In this document: piece after piece, positions 40,493 to 50,082 of the stretch | Layout of the letters: each line of letters begins with the position of its first letter | Numbering within the stretch: position 1 is the stretch's first letter | The notes under the pieces: model-generated | Database searches by the model: none | The model's input: the letters and a program-made list of their open reading frames with translations, nothing else | Told to the model about the DNA's origin: nothing | Made by a program: the position numbers and the translations under genes | Assembly (NCBI RefSeq): GCF_000018045.1 | Contig: NC_009792.1 | Coordinates: 62,001 to 126,000 of the forward strand | Direction: 5' to 3' | DNA length: 64,000 nucleotides | From: Citrobacter koseri ATCC BAA-895 | GTDB lineage: Bacteria; Pseudomonadota; Gammaproteobacteria; Enterobacterales; Enterobacteriaceae

Positions 40493-40543
40493 ATGACTAA
40501 TAGCATAAAATTCTGTTTCTCCAGATTTACGGCGGGGATGTAG
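40493..40543 (+). CDS. ilvX: Small protein IlvX
   Basis: 16 residues MTNSIKFCFSRFTAGM with an excellent site GAGGAG (40481-40486). It matches the E. coli IlvX small protein over NS-KFCFSRF. It ends 2 bp before the ilvG ATG, so it is likely to be translated and coupled to ilvG. Function unknown. Confidence 0.85.
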   Translation: MTNSIKFCFSRFTAGM

Positions 40544-40545
40544 CT

Positions 40546-42192
40546 ATGAATGGGGCACAGTGGGTGGTACATGCTTTGCGAGCACAGGGCGTTGAAACCG
40601 TTTTTGGTTATCCCGGTGGCGCAATTATGCCGGTTTACGATGCGTTGTATGACGGCGGCGTGGAACATCTGTTGTGTCGTCACGAGCAGGGTGCGGCGAT
40701 GGCGGCAATCGGCTATGCGCGTTCAACGGGCAAAACGGGCGTCTGTATCGCCACGTCCGGCCCTGGCGCTACCAATTTGATCACCGGTCTGGCTGACGCA
40801 CTGTTAGATTCCGTGCCGGTTGTGGCCATCACGGGTCAGGTTTCCGCTCCGTTCATCGGAACGGACGCTTTTCAGGAGGTTGATGTGCTGGGGCTGTCGT
40901 TGGCATGTACGAAGCACAGCTTCCTCGTGCAGTCGCTGGAAGAGCTGCCGCGCATCATGGCTGAGGCTTTCCGGGTTGCGAACTCGGGTCGTCCTGGCCC
41001 TGTTCTGGTTGATATCCCCAAAGATATCCAGTTAGCCAATGGTTCACTGGAGCCGTATTTCACCACCGTTGAAAACGAAACGGCTTTCCCGCACGCGGAC
41101 GTTGAGCAGGCGCGTCGGATGATGGCGCAGGCGCAAAAACCGATGCTGTACGTGGGCGGCGGCGTAGGCATGGCGCAGGCCGTACCCGCGCTGCGCGAAT
41201 TTATCGCTGCGACGCAAATGCCGGTGACCTGCACGTTAAAAGGCCTGGGCGCGGTGGATGCCGACTATCCGTATTATCTCGGTATGTTGGGGATGCATGG
41301 CACTAAAGCGGCAAACTTCGCTGTTCAGGAGTGCGATCTGCTGATTGCCGTAGGGGCACGTTTTGATGACCGGGTGACGGGCAAGCTGAATACCTTTGCG
41401 CCGAGCGCCAGCGTGATACACATGGATATCGATCCGGCGGAAATGAACAAACTGCGTCAGGCGCATGTCGCGTTGCAGGGCGATCTGAACGCATTATTGC
41501 CCGCGTTACAGCAACCGTTAAATATTGACGCCTGGCGTCAGCACAATGCTGAACTGCGTACTGAGCACGCCTGGCGTTACGATCATCCCGGTGAAGCCAT
41601 CTATGCGCCGCTGCTGTTAAAACAGTTGTCGGAACGTAAACCCGCAGACAGCGTGGTGACAACGGATGTGGGCCAGCATCAGATGTGGTCTGCGCAGCAT
41701 ATGACGTACACTCGCCCGGAGAATTTCATCACCTCCAGCGGCTTAGGTACGATGGGTTTTGGCCTGCCTGCGGCGGTTGGCGCGCAGGTTGCGAGGCCGA
41801 ATGATACCGTTATCTGTATCTCCGGTGACGGCTCTTTCATGATGAATGTACAAGAGTTGGGCACCGTAAAACGCAAGCAGTTGCCGTTGAAGATTGTCTT
41901 ACTCGATAACCAGCGGTTAGGCATGGTTCGACAATGGCAACAACTGTTTTTCCAGGAACGATATAGCGAAACCACCCTTACCGATAACCCCGATTTCCTC
42001 ATGTTAGCCAGCGCCTTCGGCATTCCTGGCCAACACATCACCCGTAAAGACCAGGTTGAAGCGGCGCTCGACACCATGCTGAACAGTGATGGGCCATACC
42101 TGCTTCATGTCTCAATCGACGAACTTGAGAATGTCTGGCCCCTGGTGCCGCCTGGCGCCAGTAACTCAGAAATGCTGGAGAAATTATCATGA
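40546..42192 (+). CDS. ilvG: Acetohydroxyacid synthase II large subunit IlvG
   Basis: Condenses pyruvate with pyruvate or 2-ketobutyrate, first common step of valine and isoleucine synthesis; isozyme II is insensitive to valine. 548 residues, intact frame, unlike E. coli K-12 where a frameshift breaks it. TPP glutamate in LLCRHEQGAAMAAIGYAR near 47; TPP/Mg motif GDGSFMMNVQELGT near 428; FAD segment in the middle domain. Overlaps ilvM by 4 bp (ATGA). Confidence 0.98.
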   Translation: MNGAQWVVHALRAQGVETVFGYPGGAIMPVYDALYDGGVEHLLCRHEQGAAMAAIGYARSTGKTGVCIATSGPGATNLITGLADALLDSVPVVAITGQVSAPFIGTDAFQEVDVLGLSLACTKHSFLVQSLEELPRIMAEAFRVANSGRPGPVLVDIPKDIQLANGSLEPYFTTVENETAFPHADVEQARRMMAQAQKPMLYVGGGVGMAQAVPALREFIAATQMPVTCTLKGLGAVDADYPYYLGMLGMHGTKAANFAVQECDLLIAVGARFDDRVTGKLNTFAPSASVIHMDIDPAEMNKLRQAHVALQGDLNALLPALQQPLNIDAWRQHNAELRTEHAWRYDHPGEAIYAPLLLKQLSERKPADSVVTTDVGQHQMWSAQHMTYTRPENFITSSGLGTMGFGLPAAVGAQVARPNDTVICISGDGSFMMNVQELGTVKRKQLPLKIVLLDNQRLGMVRQWQQLFFQERYSETTLTDNPDFLMLASAFGIPGQHITRKDQVEAALDTMLNSDGPYLLHVSIDELENVWPLVPPGASNSEMLEKLS

Positions 42193-42452
42193 TGCAACAT
42201 CAGGTCAATGTGGCAGCTCGCTTCAACCCGGAAACGTTAGAACGTGTTTTACGCGTGGTTCGCCACCGTGGTTTTCAGGTGTGCTCCATGAATATGGAAG
42301 CCGCCACCGATGCGCAAAATATAAATATCGAATTGACCGTTGCCAGCCCCCGGTCGGTCGACTTACTGTTTAGTCAGTTAAGTAAACTGGTAGATGTTGC
42401 ACATGTTGCTATCTGCCAGAGCACAACCACATCACAACAAATCCGCGCCTGA
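42189..42452 (+). CDS. ilvM: Acetohydroxyacid synthase II small subunit IlvM
   Basis: Regulatory partner needed for full IlvG activity. 87 residues in an ACT-like fold, MMQHQVNVAARFNPETLERV to STTTSQQIRA. Starts within the ilvG stop, which makes coupled 1:1 translation likely. Confidence 0.97.
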   Translation: MMQHQVNVAARFNPETLERVLRVVRHRGFQVCSMNMEAATDAQNINIELTVASPRSVDLLFSQLSKLVDVAHVAICQSTTTSQQIRA

Positions 42453-42469
42453 GCGCAAAAGGAAGAAAA

Positions 42470-43399
42470 ATGACGACGAAAAAAGCTGATTACATCTGGT
42501 TCAATGGTGAGATGATTCGTTGGGAAGATGCGAAGGTTCATGTGATGTCCCACGCACTGCACTACGGTACTTCCGTGTTTGAAGGGATCCGTTGCTACGA
42601 CTCTCACAAAGGTCCAGTGGTGTTCCGCCATCGTGAACACATGCAGCGTTTGCATGATTCAGCCAAAATCTATCGTTTTCCCGTCTCCCAGAGCGTTGAT
42701 GAGCTGATGGAAGCCTGCCGCGATGTTATCCGTAAAAACAACCTGACCAGCGCATATATTCGTCCGCTGGTGTTTGTGGGCGATGTGGGGATGGGCGTTA
42801 ACCCGCCTCCGGGGTACAGCACTGACGTCATCATCGCGGCGTTCCCGTGGGGCGCATACCTGGGCGCAGAAGCGCTGGATCAGGGGATCGATGCGATGGT
42901 TTCTTCCTGGAACCGCGCAGCGCCAAATACCATTCCGACAGCGGCAAAAGCGGGCGGTAACTACCTTTCTTCACTGCTGGTAGGGAGTGAAGCGCGTCGT
43001 CATGGCTACCAGGAAGGTATCGCGTTGGATGTGAATGGTTATATTTCCGAAGGCGCAGGCGAAAACCTGTTTGAAGTGAAAGATGGCGTGTTGTTTACCC
43101 CGCCGTTTACCTCCTCCGCGCTGCCAGGTATTACCCGTGATGCGATCATCAAGCTGGCGAAAGAGCTGGATATCGAAGTGCGTGAGCAGGTGCTGTCTCG
43201 CGAATCTCTGTATCTGGCGGACGAAGTGTTTATGTCCGGTACTGCGGCAGAGATCACACCGGTTCGCAGCGTGGACGGTATCCAGGTAGGCGAAGGCCGC
43301 TGCGGTCCGGTCACTAAACGTATTCAGCAAGCATTCTTTGGCCTCTTCACCGGTGAAACCGAAGATAAATGGGGCTGGTTGGATCAGGTAAATCCATAA
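42470..43399 (+). CDS. ilvE: Branched-chain amino-acid aminotransferase IlvE
   Basis: PLP enzyme for the last step to Ile, Val and Leu with glutamate. 309 residues, fold type IV. The PLP lysine lies in PTAAKAGGNYLSSL near 160; EGAGENLFEVKDG and SGTAAEITPV are the conserved phosphate and substrate loops. Third enzyme gene of the operon, 17 bp after ilvM. Confidence 0.98.
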   Translation: MTTKKADYIWFNGEMIRWEDAKVHVMSHALHYGTSVFEGIRCYDSHKGPVVFRHREHMQRLHDSAKIYRFPVSQSVDELMEACRDVIRKNNLTSAYIRPLVFVGDVGMGVNPPPGYSTDVIIAAFPWGAYLGAEALDQGIDAMVSSWNRAAPNTIPTAAKAGGNYLSSLLVGSEARRHGYQEGIALDVNGYISEGAGENLFEVKDGVLFTPPFTSSALPGITRDAIIKLAKELDIEVREQVLSRESLYLADEVFMSGTAAEITPVRSVDGIQVGEGRCGPVTKRIQQAFFGLFTGETEDKWGWLDQVNP

Positions 43400-43465
43400 A
43401 TTAAAAATAAATGGGACGGCACGCACCGTCCCATTTAACAGACAGACACTGGGAGTAAATTACGC

Positions 43466-45316
43466 ATGCCTAAGTATCGTTCCGCCACAACCACACATGG
43501 TCGCAATATGGCGGGTGCCCGCGCGCTGTGGCGCGCCACCGGGATGACCGATGCCGATTTTGGCAAACCGATCATCGCTGTCGTGAACTCATTCACCCAG
43601 TTTGTGCCGGGTCACGTTCACCTGCGCGATCTCGGTAAACTGGTCGCCGAACAGATTGAAGCCGCTGGCGGCGTCGCCAAAGAGTTCAACACCATTGCCG
43701 TGGATGATGGCATCGCTATGGGTCACGGGGGCATGCTGTATTCACTGCCGTCTCGCGAACTGATCGCCGACTCGGTGGAGTACATGGTGAACGCCCACTG
43801 TGCGGATGCGATGGTCTGTATCTCCAACTGCGACAAAATCACCCCAGGGATGCTGATGGCCTCGCTGCGCCTGAACATTCCGGTAATTTTTGTCTCCGGC
43901 GGCCCGATGGAAGCCGGGAAAACCAAACTTTCCGATCAGATCATCAAGCTCGATCTGGTTGATGCGATGATTCAGGGCGCGGACCCGAAAGTTTCTGACG
44001 ATCAGAGCAATCAGGTCGAACGCTCCGCCTGCCCGACCTGTGGGTCGTGTTCCGGGATGTTCACCGCTAACTCAATGAACTGCCTGACGGAAGCGCTGGG
44101 CCTGTCGCAGCCGGGCAACGGCTCGTTGCTGGCAACCCACGCCGATCGCAAGCAGCTGTTCCTCAATGCCGGTAAGCGCATTGTTGAGCTGACTAAACGT
44201 TACTACGAGCAGGATGACGCTTCCGCACTGCCGCGTAATATTGCCAGTAAAGCGGCGTTTGAAAACGCCATGACGCTGGATATCGCTATGGGCGGTTCGA
44301 CCAACACCGTTTTACACCTGCTGGCGGCGGCGCAGGAAGCGGAAATCGACTTCACCATGAGTGATATCGACAAGCTTTCCCGCAAGGTTCCACAGTTGTG
44401 TAAAGTCGCGCCAAGTACGCAGAAATACCACATGGAAGACGTCCACCGCGCAGGCGGCGTGCTGGGTATTCTGGGCGAGCTGGATCGCGCCGGGCTGATG
44501 AATCGCGATGTAAAAAACGTGCTGGGTCTGACGCTGCCGCAAACGCTGGAGCAGTACGACGTTATGGTCAGCCAGAATGAAGCGGTAAAACAGATGTTCC
44601 GTGCAGGCCCGGCGGGTATCCGCACGACGCAGGCGTTCTCGCAGGATTGCCGCTGGGATTCGCTGGATACCGACCGCGCCGAAGGCTGCATTCGCTCGCT
44701 GGAACATGCCTACAGCAAAGATGGCGGTCTGGCTGTGCTCTACGGTAACTTTGCTGAAAACGGCTGTATCGTAAAAACCGCAGGCGTGGATGACAGCATC
44801 CTGAAATTTACCGGCCCGGCGAAAGTCTATGAAAGCCAGGACGATGCGGTTGAGGCGATCCTCGGCGGTAAGGTGGTTGCCGGTGATGTGGTGGTTATTC
44901 GCTACGAAGGGCCTAAGGGTGGGCCTGGTATGCAGGAAATGCTCTATCCGACCACCTTCCTGAAATCGATGGGGCTGGGTAAAGCCTGTGCGCTGATCAC
45001 CGATGGCCGTTTCTCCGGCGGCACGTCTGGCCTCTCTATCGGTCACGTCTCACCGGAAGCGGCCAGCGGCGGTAATATTGCCATCATCGAAGATGGCGAC
45101 ATGATTGCTATTGATATTCCAAACCGTGGTATTCAACTGCAACTGAGCGATGCGGAAATCGCCGCGCGTCGCGAAGCGCAGGAAGCCCGTGGTGATAAAG
45201 CCTGGACGCCGAAAGATCGTCAGCGTCCGGTCTCCTTTGCGCTGCGTGCTTATGCCAGCCTGGCGACCAGCGCCGATAAAGGCGCGGTACGCGATAAATC
45301 GAAGCTGGGAGGTTGA
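43466..45316 (+). CDS. ilvD: Dihydroxy-acid dehydratase IlvD
   Basis: Iron-sulfur dehydratase giving the 2-keto acids for Val and Ile; sensitive to oxidation. 616 residues. Cluster cysteines in CISNCDKITPGM (about 122) and CPTCGSCSGMFTANSMNC (about 190-207); Mg/lysine region in DDGIAMGHGGM. Its stop overlaps the ilvA start region. Confidence 0.98.
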   Translation: MPKYRSATTTHGRNMAGARALWRATGMTDADFGKPIIAVVNSFTQFVPGHVHLRDLGKLVAEQIEAAGGVAKEFNTIAVDDGIAMGHGGMLYSLPSRELIADSVEYMVNAHCADAMVCISNCDKITPGMLMASLRLNIPVIFVSGGPMEAGKTKLSDQIIKLDLVDAMIQGADPKVSDDQSNQVERSACPTCGSCSGMFTANSMNCLTEALGLSQPGNGSLLATHADRKQLFLNAGKRIVELTKRYYEQDDASALPRNIASKAAFENAMTLDIAMGGSTNTVLHLLAAAQEAEIDFTMSDIDKLSRKVPQLCKVAPSTQKYHMEDVHRAGGVLGILGELDRAGLMNRDVKNVLGLTLPQTLEQYDVMVSQNEAVKQMFRAGPAGIRTTQAFSQDCRWDSLDTDRAEGCIRSLEHAYSKDGGLAVLYGNFAENGCIVKTAGVDDSILKFTGPAKVYESQDDAVEAILGGKVVAGDVVVIRYEGPKGGPGMQEMLYPTTFLKSMGLGKACALITDGRFSGGTSGLSIGHVSPEAASGGNIAIIEDGDMIAIDIPNRGIQLQLSDAEIAARREAQEARGDKAWTPKDRQRPVSFALRAYASLATSADKGAVRDKSKLGG

Positions 45317-45318
45317 TG

Positions 45319-46863
45319 ATGGCCGAGTCGCAACCCCTGTCAGCCGCCCCGGAAGGGGCGGAGTACCTGCGTGCGGTACTCCGCGCGCCGGTATATGAAG
45401 CAGCGCAGGTGACGCCGCTGCAAAAAATGGAAAAACTTTCTTCGCGCCTCGACAACGTTATTCTCGTGAAGCGTGAAGACAGGCAGCCTGTACACAGCTT
45501 CAAGCTGCGCGGAGCCTACGCGATGATGGCGGGGCTCACCGAAGAACAAAAAGCCCACGGCGTTATCACCGCATCGGCGGGTAACCATGCTCAGGGCGTG
45601 GCGTTCTCCTCCGCGCGTTTGGGTGTGAAAGCATTGATTGTGATGCCGCTGGCGACCGCCGATATCAAAGTGGACGCGGTGCGCGGGTTTGGCGGGGAAG
45701 TGCTGCTGCACGGCGCGAACTTTGATGAAGCGAAAGCAAAAGCTATCGAGCTGGCGCAACAGCAGGGCTTCACCTGGGTTCCGCCGTTCGATCATCCGAT
45801 GGTGATTGCCGGGCAGGGCACGCTGGCGCTGGAACTGCTCCAGCAGGATGCGCATCTCGACCGCGTATTCGTGCCGGTTGGCGGTGGTGGACTGGCGGCA
45901 GGCGTAGCGGTGCTCATCAAACAACTGATGCCGCAAATCAAAGTGATCGCCGTTGAAGCGGAAGATTCGGCCTGCCTGAAAGCGGCGCTGGATGCCGGTC
46001 ATCCGGTGGATCTCCCGCGTGTGGGGCTGTTTGCCGAAGGCGTGGCGGTTAAACGTATCGGCGATGAAACCTTCCGTCTGTGCCAGGAATATCTCGACGA
46101 CATTATCACCGTCGACAGCGATGCGATTTGCGCAGCGATGAAAGATCTGTTCGAGGATGTGCGTGCGGTGGCGGAACCTTCCGGTGCGCTGGCGCTGGCG
46201 GGGATGAAAAAATACATCGCCCAACACAATATTCGCGGCGAACGCCTGGCGCATGTGCTTTCTGGCGCGAATGTGAACTTTCATGGTCTGCGCTATGTGT
46301 CTGAACGCTGCGAGCTGGGTGAACAGCGCGAAGCGCTGCTGGCGGTGACTATCCCGGAAGAGAAAGGCAGCTTCCTGAAGTTTTGTCAGCTGCTGGGCGG
46401 CCGTTCCGTTACCGAATTTAACTACCGTTTTGCCGACGCTCAAGATGCCTGCATTTTTGTCGGCGTCCGTCTGAGCCGTGGACTGGAAGAGCGCAAAGAG
46501 ATTCTCGCGCTGCTGCATGAAGGCGGCTACAGCGTGGTGGATCTCTCCGACGACGAAATGGCGAAACTGCATGTGCGCTATATGGTTGGCGGACGCCCAT
46601 CGAAACCGTTGCAGGAACGTCTGTACAGTTTCGAATTTCCAGAGTCGCCCGGCGCGCTGCTGAAGTTTCTGCACACGCTGGGAACGCACTGGAATATTTC
46701 GCTGTTCCACTATCGCAGCCACGGCACCGACTATGGTCGTGTGCTGGCGGCATTTGAACTGGGCGAAAACGAGCCTGATTTCGAAACCCGGCTGAATGAG
46801 CTGGGCTATGAGTGCCACAACGAAAGCGATAACCCGGCGTTCCGGTTCTTCCTGGCGGGTTAG
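45319..46863 (+). CDS. ilvA: Biosynthetic threonine deaminase IlvA
   Basis: PLP enzyme converting threonine to 2-ketobutyrate, the committed isoleucine step, inhibited by Ile. 514 residues from 45319 (MAESQPLS), with GGGAGG just upstream; ATGs at 45316 and 45319 are both possible. PLP lysine in VHSFKLRGAYAM near 62; phosphate loop VGGGGLAAG; two ACT-like regulatory repeats in about 330-510. Last gene of the operon. Confidence 0.98.
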   Translation: MAESQPLSAAPEGAEYLRAVLRAPVYEAAQVTPLQKMEKLSSRLDNVILVKREDRQPVHSFKLRGAYAMMAGLTEEQKAHGVITASAGNHAQGVAFSSARLGVKALIVMPLATADIKVDAVRGFGGEVLLHGANFDEAKAKAIELAQQQGFTWVPPFDHPMVIAGQGTLALELLQQDAHLDRVFVPVGGGGLAAGVAVLIKQLMPQIKVIAVEAEDSACLKAALDAGHPVDLPRVGLFAEGVAVKRIGDETFRLCQEYLDDIITVDSDAICAAMKDLFEDVRAVAEPSGALALAGMKKYIAQHNIRGERLAHVLSGANVNFHGLRYVSERCELGEQREALLAVTIPEEKGSFLKFCQLLGGRSVTEFNYRFADAQDACIFVGVRLSRGLEERKEILALLHEGGYSVVDLSDDEMAKLHVRYMVGGRPSKPLQERLYSFEFPESPGALLKFLHTLGTHWNISLFHYRSHGTDYGRVLAAFELGENEPDFETRLNELGYECHNESDNPAFRFFLAG

Positions 46864-46878
46864 GGTGTTCGGGAAAAT

Positions 46879-46956
46879 GCCTGATGGCGCTGCGCTTATC
46901 AGGTCTACGTTCTTTTGAGCCGTAGGCCGGATAAGGCGCTTGCGCCGCCATCCGGC
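46879..46956. repeat. REP pair between ilvA and ilvY
   Basis: Inverted REP units (gcctgatggcgctgcgctta and the partner ending cgccgccatccggc) fill the spacer of the convergent genes; the second unit abuts the ilvY stop. Confidence 0.9.
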
Positions 46957-47846
46957 TAGTGGTTGGGCAGAATGTTCCAGAACGCATCAATAAGCGGCTC
47001 ATGCAGCCGCTTTTTTTGTGCGCAAACGCCCAGCTCAAACGGCGTTTTCTCGTCGCTGCGCTCCAGGATCATCACGCGGTTACGCACGGGTTCAGGGCTA
47101 TTTTCCAATACCACTTCCGGCAGCAGCGCCACGCCGCAGCCGAGCGCGACCATCGACACCATCGCTTCATGTCCACCGACCGTCGCGTATATCGACGGAT
47201 TGCTGATTTTCTGACGGCGGAACCACAGCTCAATACGGCGACGCACTGGGCCTTGATCGGCCATGATAAACGGCACTGTTGACCAGTCGGGTTTATCCAC
47301 TGAGACCTGATTTCGCACCGGGCAAGGCAATGCGGGAGCTATCAGCACCACCGCCAGATTCTCCAGCATTGAAAACGCGACCGCGCCGGGCAGGGTTTCC
47401 GGTTTACCGGCAATCGCCAGATCCGCCTCGCCCGTCACCACTTTTTCCATCGCATCGGCGGCATCGCCGGTGGTGAGTTTGATTTCCACAGAGGGATGCT
47501 CCGCCCGGAAACGGTCAAGAATGGGCGGCAGATGGCTATAAGCGGCGGTGACCGAGCAGAAGATATGCAGCTCGCCCGACAGCGACGGGCCTTGTTGGTC
47601 GATGGTGTGGCGTAACTGCTGATACTGCAACAGCGTTTGCTGGGCAAACGTTCGCAGCTCTTCTCCCGCTTCGGTGAGCGTGACGGTACGGTTATCGCGA
47701 ATGAACAGCGGCTGGCCGAGATCCTCTTCGAGGCGTTGAATCTGCCGGGAGAGCGTGGAAGGGCTAACGTGCATTGCCCGCGCGCTGCGGCCAAAATGGC
47801 GACTTTCCGCCAGATGCAGGAAGGTTTTCAGATCGCGTAAATCCAC
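46956..47846 (-). CDS. ilvY: LysR-family activator IlvY
   Basis: Activates the divergent ilvC when acetohydroxy acids accumulate. 296 residues. N-terminal HTH (FGRSARAMHVSPSTLSRQIQRLEEDLG, about 18-45), co-inducer domain 90-290 with GGHEAMVSMVALGCGVALLP. The C-terminal end reads ILPNH, one residue shorter than the E. coli form as I recall. Confidence 0.96.
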   Translation of the reverse strand: MDLRDLKTFLHLAESRHFGRSARAMHVSPSTLSRQIQRLEEDLGQPLFIRDNRTVTLTEAGEELRTFAQQTLLQYQQLRHTIDQQGPSLSGELHIFCSVTAAYSHLPPILDRFRAEHPSVEIKLTTGDAADAMEKVVTGEADLAIAGKPETLPGAVAFSMLENLAVVLIAPALPCPVRNQVSVDKPDWSTVPFIMADQGPVRRRIELWFRRQKISNPSIYATVGGHEAMVSMVALGCGVALLPEVVLENSPEPVRNRVMILERSDEKTPFELGVCAQKKRLHEPLIDAFWNILPNH

Positions 47847-48011
47847 TGGCTTTACTCCCGATGTCTACGTTGCAGAAATTGCAATGTGATGTTGTGAATA
47901 TATCAATTTCCGCAATAAATTTCCTGTCATATAGTGAGTTCATTCTCTCTTGCAAAGACACGGCAAGCGAACCGAACAATAAGCACGACACAACATCATG
48001 GAGTTACAGAT
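47847..48011. promoter_or_regulatory. ilvY-ilvC divergent promoters and IlvY operators
   Basis: Two related 15-base sites: TTGCAGAAATTGCAA (47870-47884, a palindrome) and, on the opposite strand, TTGCGGAAATTGATA (47901-47915), centres 31 bp apart. They fit the tandem O1/O2 operators known for IlvY. An ilvC -10 TATAGT lies at 47930-47935 with a poor -35, as expected for an activated promoter. Confidence 0.7.
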
Positions 48012-49487
48012 ATGGCTAACTACTTTAATACACTGAATCTGCGCCAGCAGTTGGCGCAACTGGGTAAATGTCGCTTTATGGGCCGCGATGAATTTGCCGA
48101 TGGCGCGAGCTACCTTCAGGGTAAAAAAGTGGTCATCGTCGGCTGTGGCGCTCAGGGGCTGAACCAGGGCCTGAACATGCGTGACTCCGGTCTGGATATC
48201 GCCTACGCCCTGCGTAAAGAGGCGATTGCCGAAAAACGTGCTTCCTGGCGTAAAGCGACCGAAAACGGCTTCAAAGTGGGGACTTACGAAGAGCTGATCC
48301 CGCAGGCTGATCTGGTGGTTAACCTGACGCCGGACAAACAGCACTCCGACGTGGTGCGTTCCGTACAGCCGCTGATGAAAGACGGCGCGGCGCTGGGTTA
48401 TTCCCACGGTTTCAACATCGTGGAAGTGGGCGAGCAGATCCGCAAAGACATCACCGTGGTGATGGTGGCGCCGAAGTGCCCGGGTACTGAAGTCCGTGAA
48501 GAGTACAAACGTGGTTTCGGTGTACCGACGCTGATCGCCGTTCACCCGGAAAACGATCCGAAAGGCGAAGGGATGGCTATTGCCAAAGCATGGGCGGCGG
48601 CAACTGGCGGTCATCGTGCGGGTGTGCTGGAGTCCTCCTTCGTGGCGGAAGTGAAATCTGACCTGATGGGCGAGCAGACCATCCTGTGCGGTATGCTGCA
48701 AGCGGGTTCTCTGCTGTGCTTCGATAAGCTGGTGGAAGAAGGTACCGACCCGGCATATGCGGAAAAACTGATTCAGTACGGCTGGGAAACTATCACCGAA
48801 GCGCTGAAGCAGGGCGGCATTACGCTGATGATGGATCGTCTGTCCAATCCGGCAAAACTGCGTGCTTATGCGCTGTCTGAACAGCTGAAAACCATCATGG
48901 CGCCGCTGTTCCAGAAACACATGGACGACATCATCTCCGGTGAATTCTCCTCCGGTATGATGGCGGACTGGGCGAACGACGATAAGAAACTGCTGACCTG
49001 GCGTGAAGAGACCGGTAAAACCGCATTCGAAACTGCGCCGCAGTATGAAGGTAAAATCGGTGAGCAGGAGTACTTCGATAAAGGCGTACTGATGATCGCG
49101 ATGGTGAAAGCGGGCGTTGAGCTGGCATTCGAAACCATGGTGGATTCCGGCATCATCGAAGAGTCTGCGTACTATGAGTCACTGCACGAACTGCCGCTGA
49201 TCGCCAACACTATCGCCCGTAAGCGTCTGTATGAAATGAACGTGGTTATCTCTGATACCGCCGAGTACGGCAACTACCTGTTCTCTTACGCTTGCGTACC
49301 GTTGCTGAAAGCGTTCATGACTGAAATTCAACCGGGCGATCTGGGTAAAGCGATTGCTGAAGGCGCGGTTGACAACGCACAGCTGCGTGATGTGAACGAA
49401 GCGATTCGTGGCCACGCTATTGAGAAAGTGGGCCAGAAACTGCGTGGCTATATGACCGATATGAAGCGTATTGCGGTCGCTGGTTAA
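48012..49487 (+). CDS. ilvC: Ketol-acid reductoisomerase IlvC
   Basis: NADPH-dependent isomerisation and reduction of acetohydroxy acids in Val/Ile synthesis. 491 residues, the long class II form with a duplicated knotted domain. NADPH loop VVIVGCGAQGLNQGLNMRDSG near 40; metal-site acids in the C-terminal helices. The start at 48012 (MANYFNTLNLRQQL) follows ATGGAGTTACAGAT; a frame open from 47934 overlaps the promoter. Confidence 0.98.
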   Translation: MANYFNTLNLRQQLAQLGKCRFMGRDEFADGASYLQGKKVVIVGCGAQGLNQGLNMRDSGLDIAYALRKEAIAEKRASWRKATENGFKVGTYEELIPQADLVVNLTPDKQHSDVVRSVQPLMKDGAALGYSHGFNIVEVGEQIRKDITVVMVAPKCPGTEVREEYKRGFGVPTLIAVHPENDPKGEGMAIAKAWAAATGGHRAGVLESSFVAEVKSDLMGEQTILCGMLQAGSLLCFDKLVEEGTDPAYAEKLIQYGWETITEALKQGGITLMMDRLSNPAKLRAYALSEQLKTIMAPLFQKHMDDIISGEFSSGMMADWANDDKKLLTWREETGKTAFETAPQYEGKIGEQEYFDKGVLMIAMVKAGVELAFETMVDSGIIEESAYYESLHELPLIANTIARKRLYEMNVVISDTAEYGNYLFSYACVPLLKAFMTEIQPGDLGKAIAEGAVDNAQLRDVNEAIRGHAIEKVGQKLRGYMTDMKRIAVAG

Positions 49488-49493
49488 ACAGGT

Positions 49494-49571
49494 TGTCGGG
49501 TGGCGCTAGCGCTTACCCGACCTACAAAAAGCCATTATTTCGTAGGCCTGATAAGCGAAGCGCCATCAGGC
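49494..49571. repeat. REP pair after ilvC
   Basis: Inverted REP-like units (gtcgggtggcgctagcgctt and cctgataagcgaagcgccatcagg) just past the ilvC stop, before the terminator. Confidence 0.85.
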
Positions 49572-49572
49572 A

Positions 49573-49605
49573 AAAAAGCCCGGAGTATGAACCTCCGGGC
49601 TTTTT
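49573..49605. terminator. Bidirectional ilvC/ppiC terminator
   Basis: Long perfect-looking stem aaaaagcccggag … ctccgggcttttt; A and T runs on both sides serve both converging genes. Confidence 0.93.
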
Positions 49606-49606
49606 A

Positions 49607-50082
<476 letters not shown>

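Noticed and set aside
45340..46818. 492-codon open frame antisense to ilvA
   Set aside because: Fully inside a perfectly conserved ilvA; composition typical of a reverse-strand shadow.
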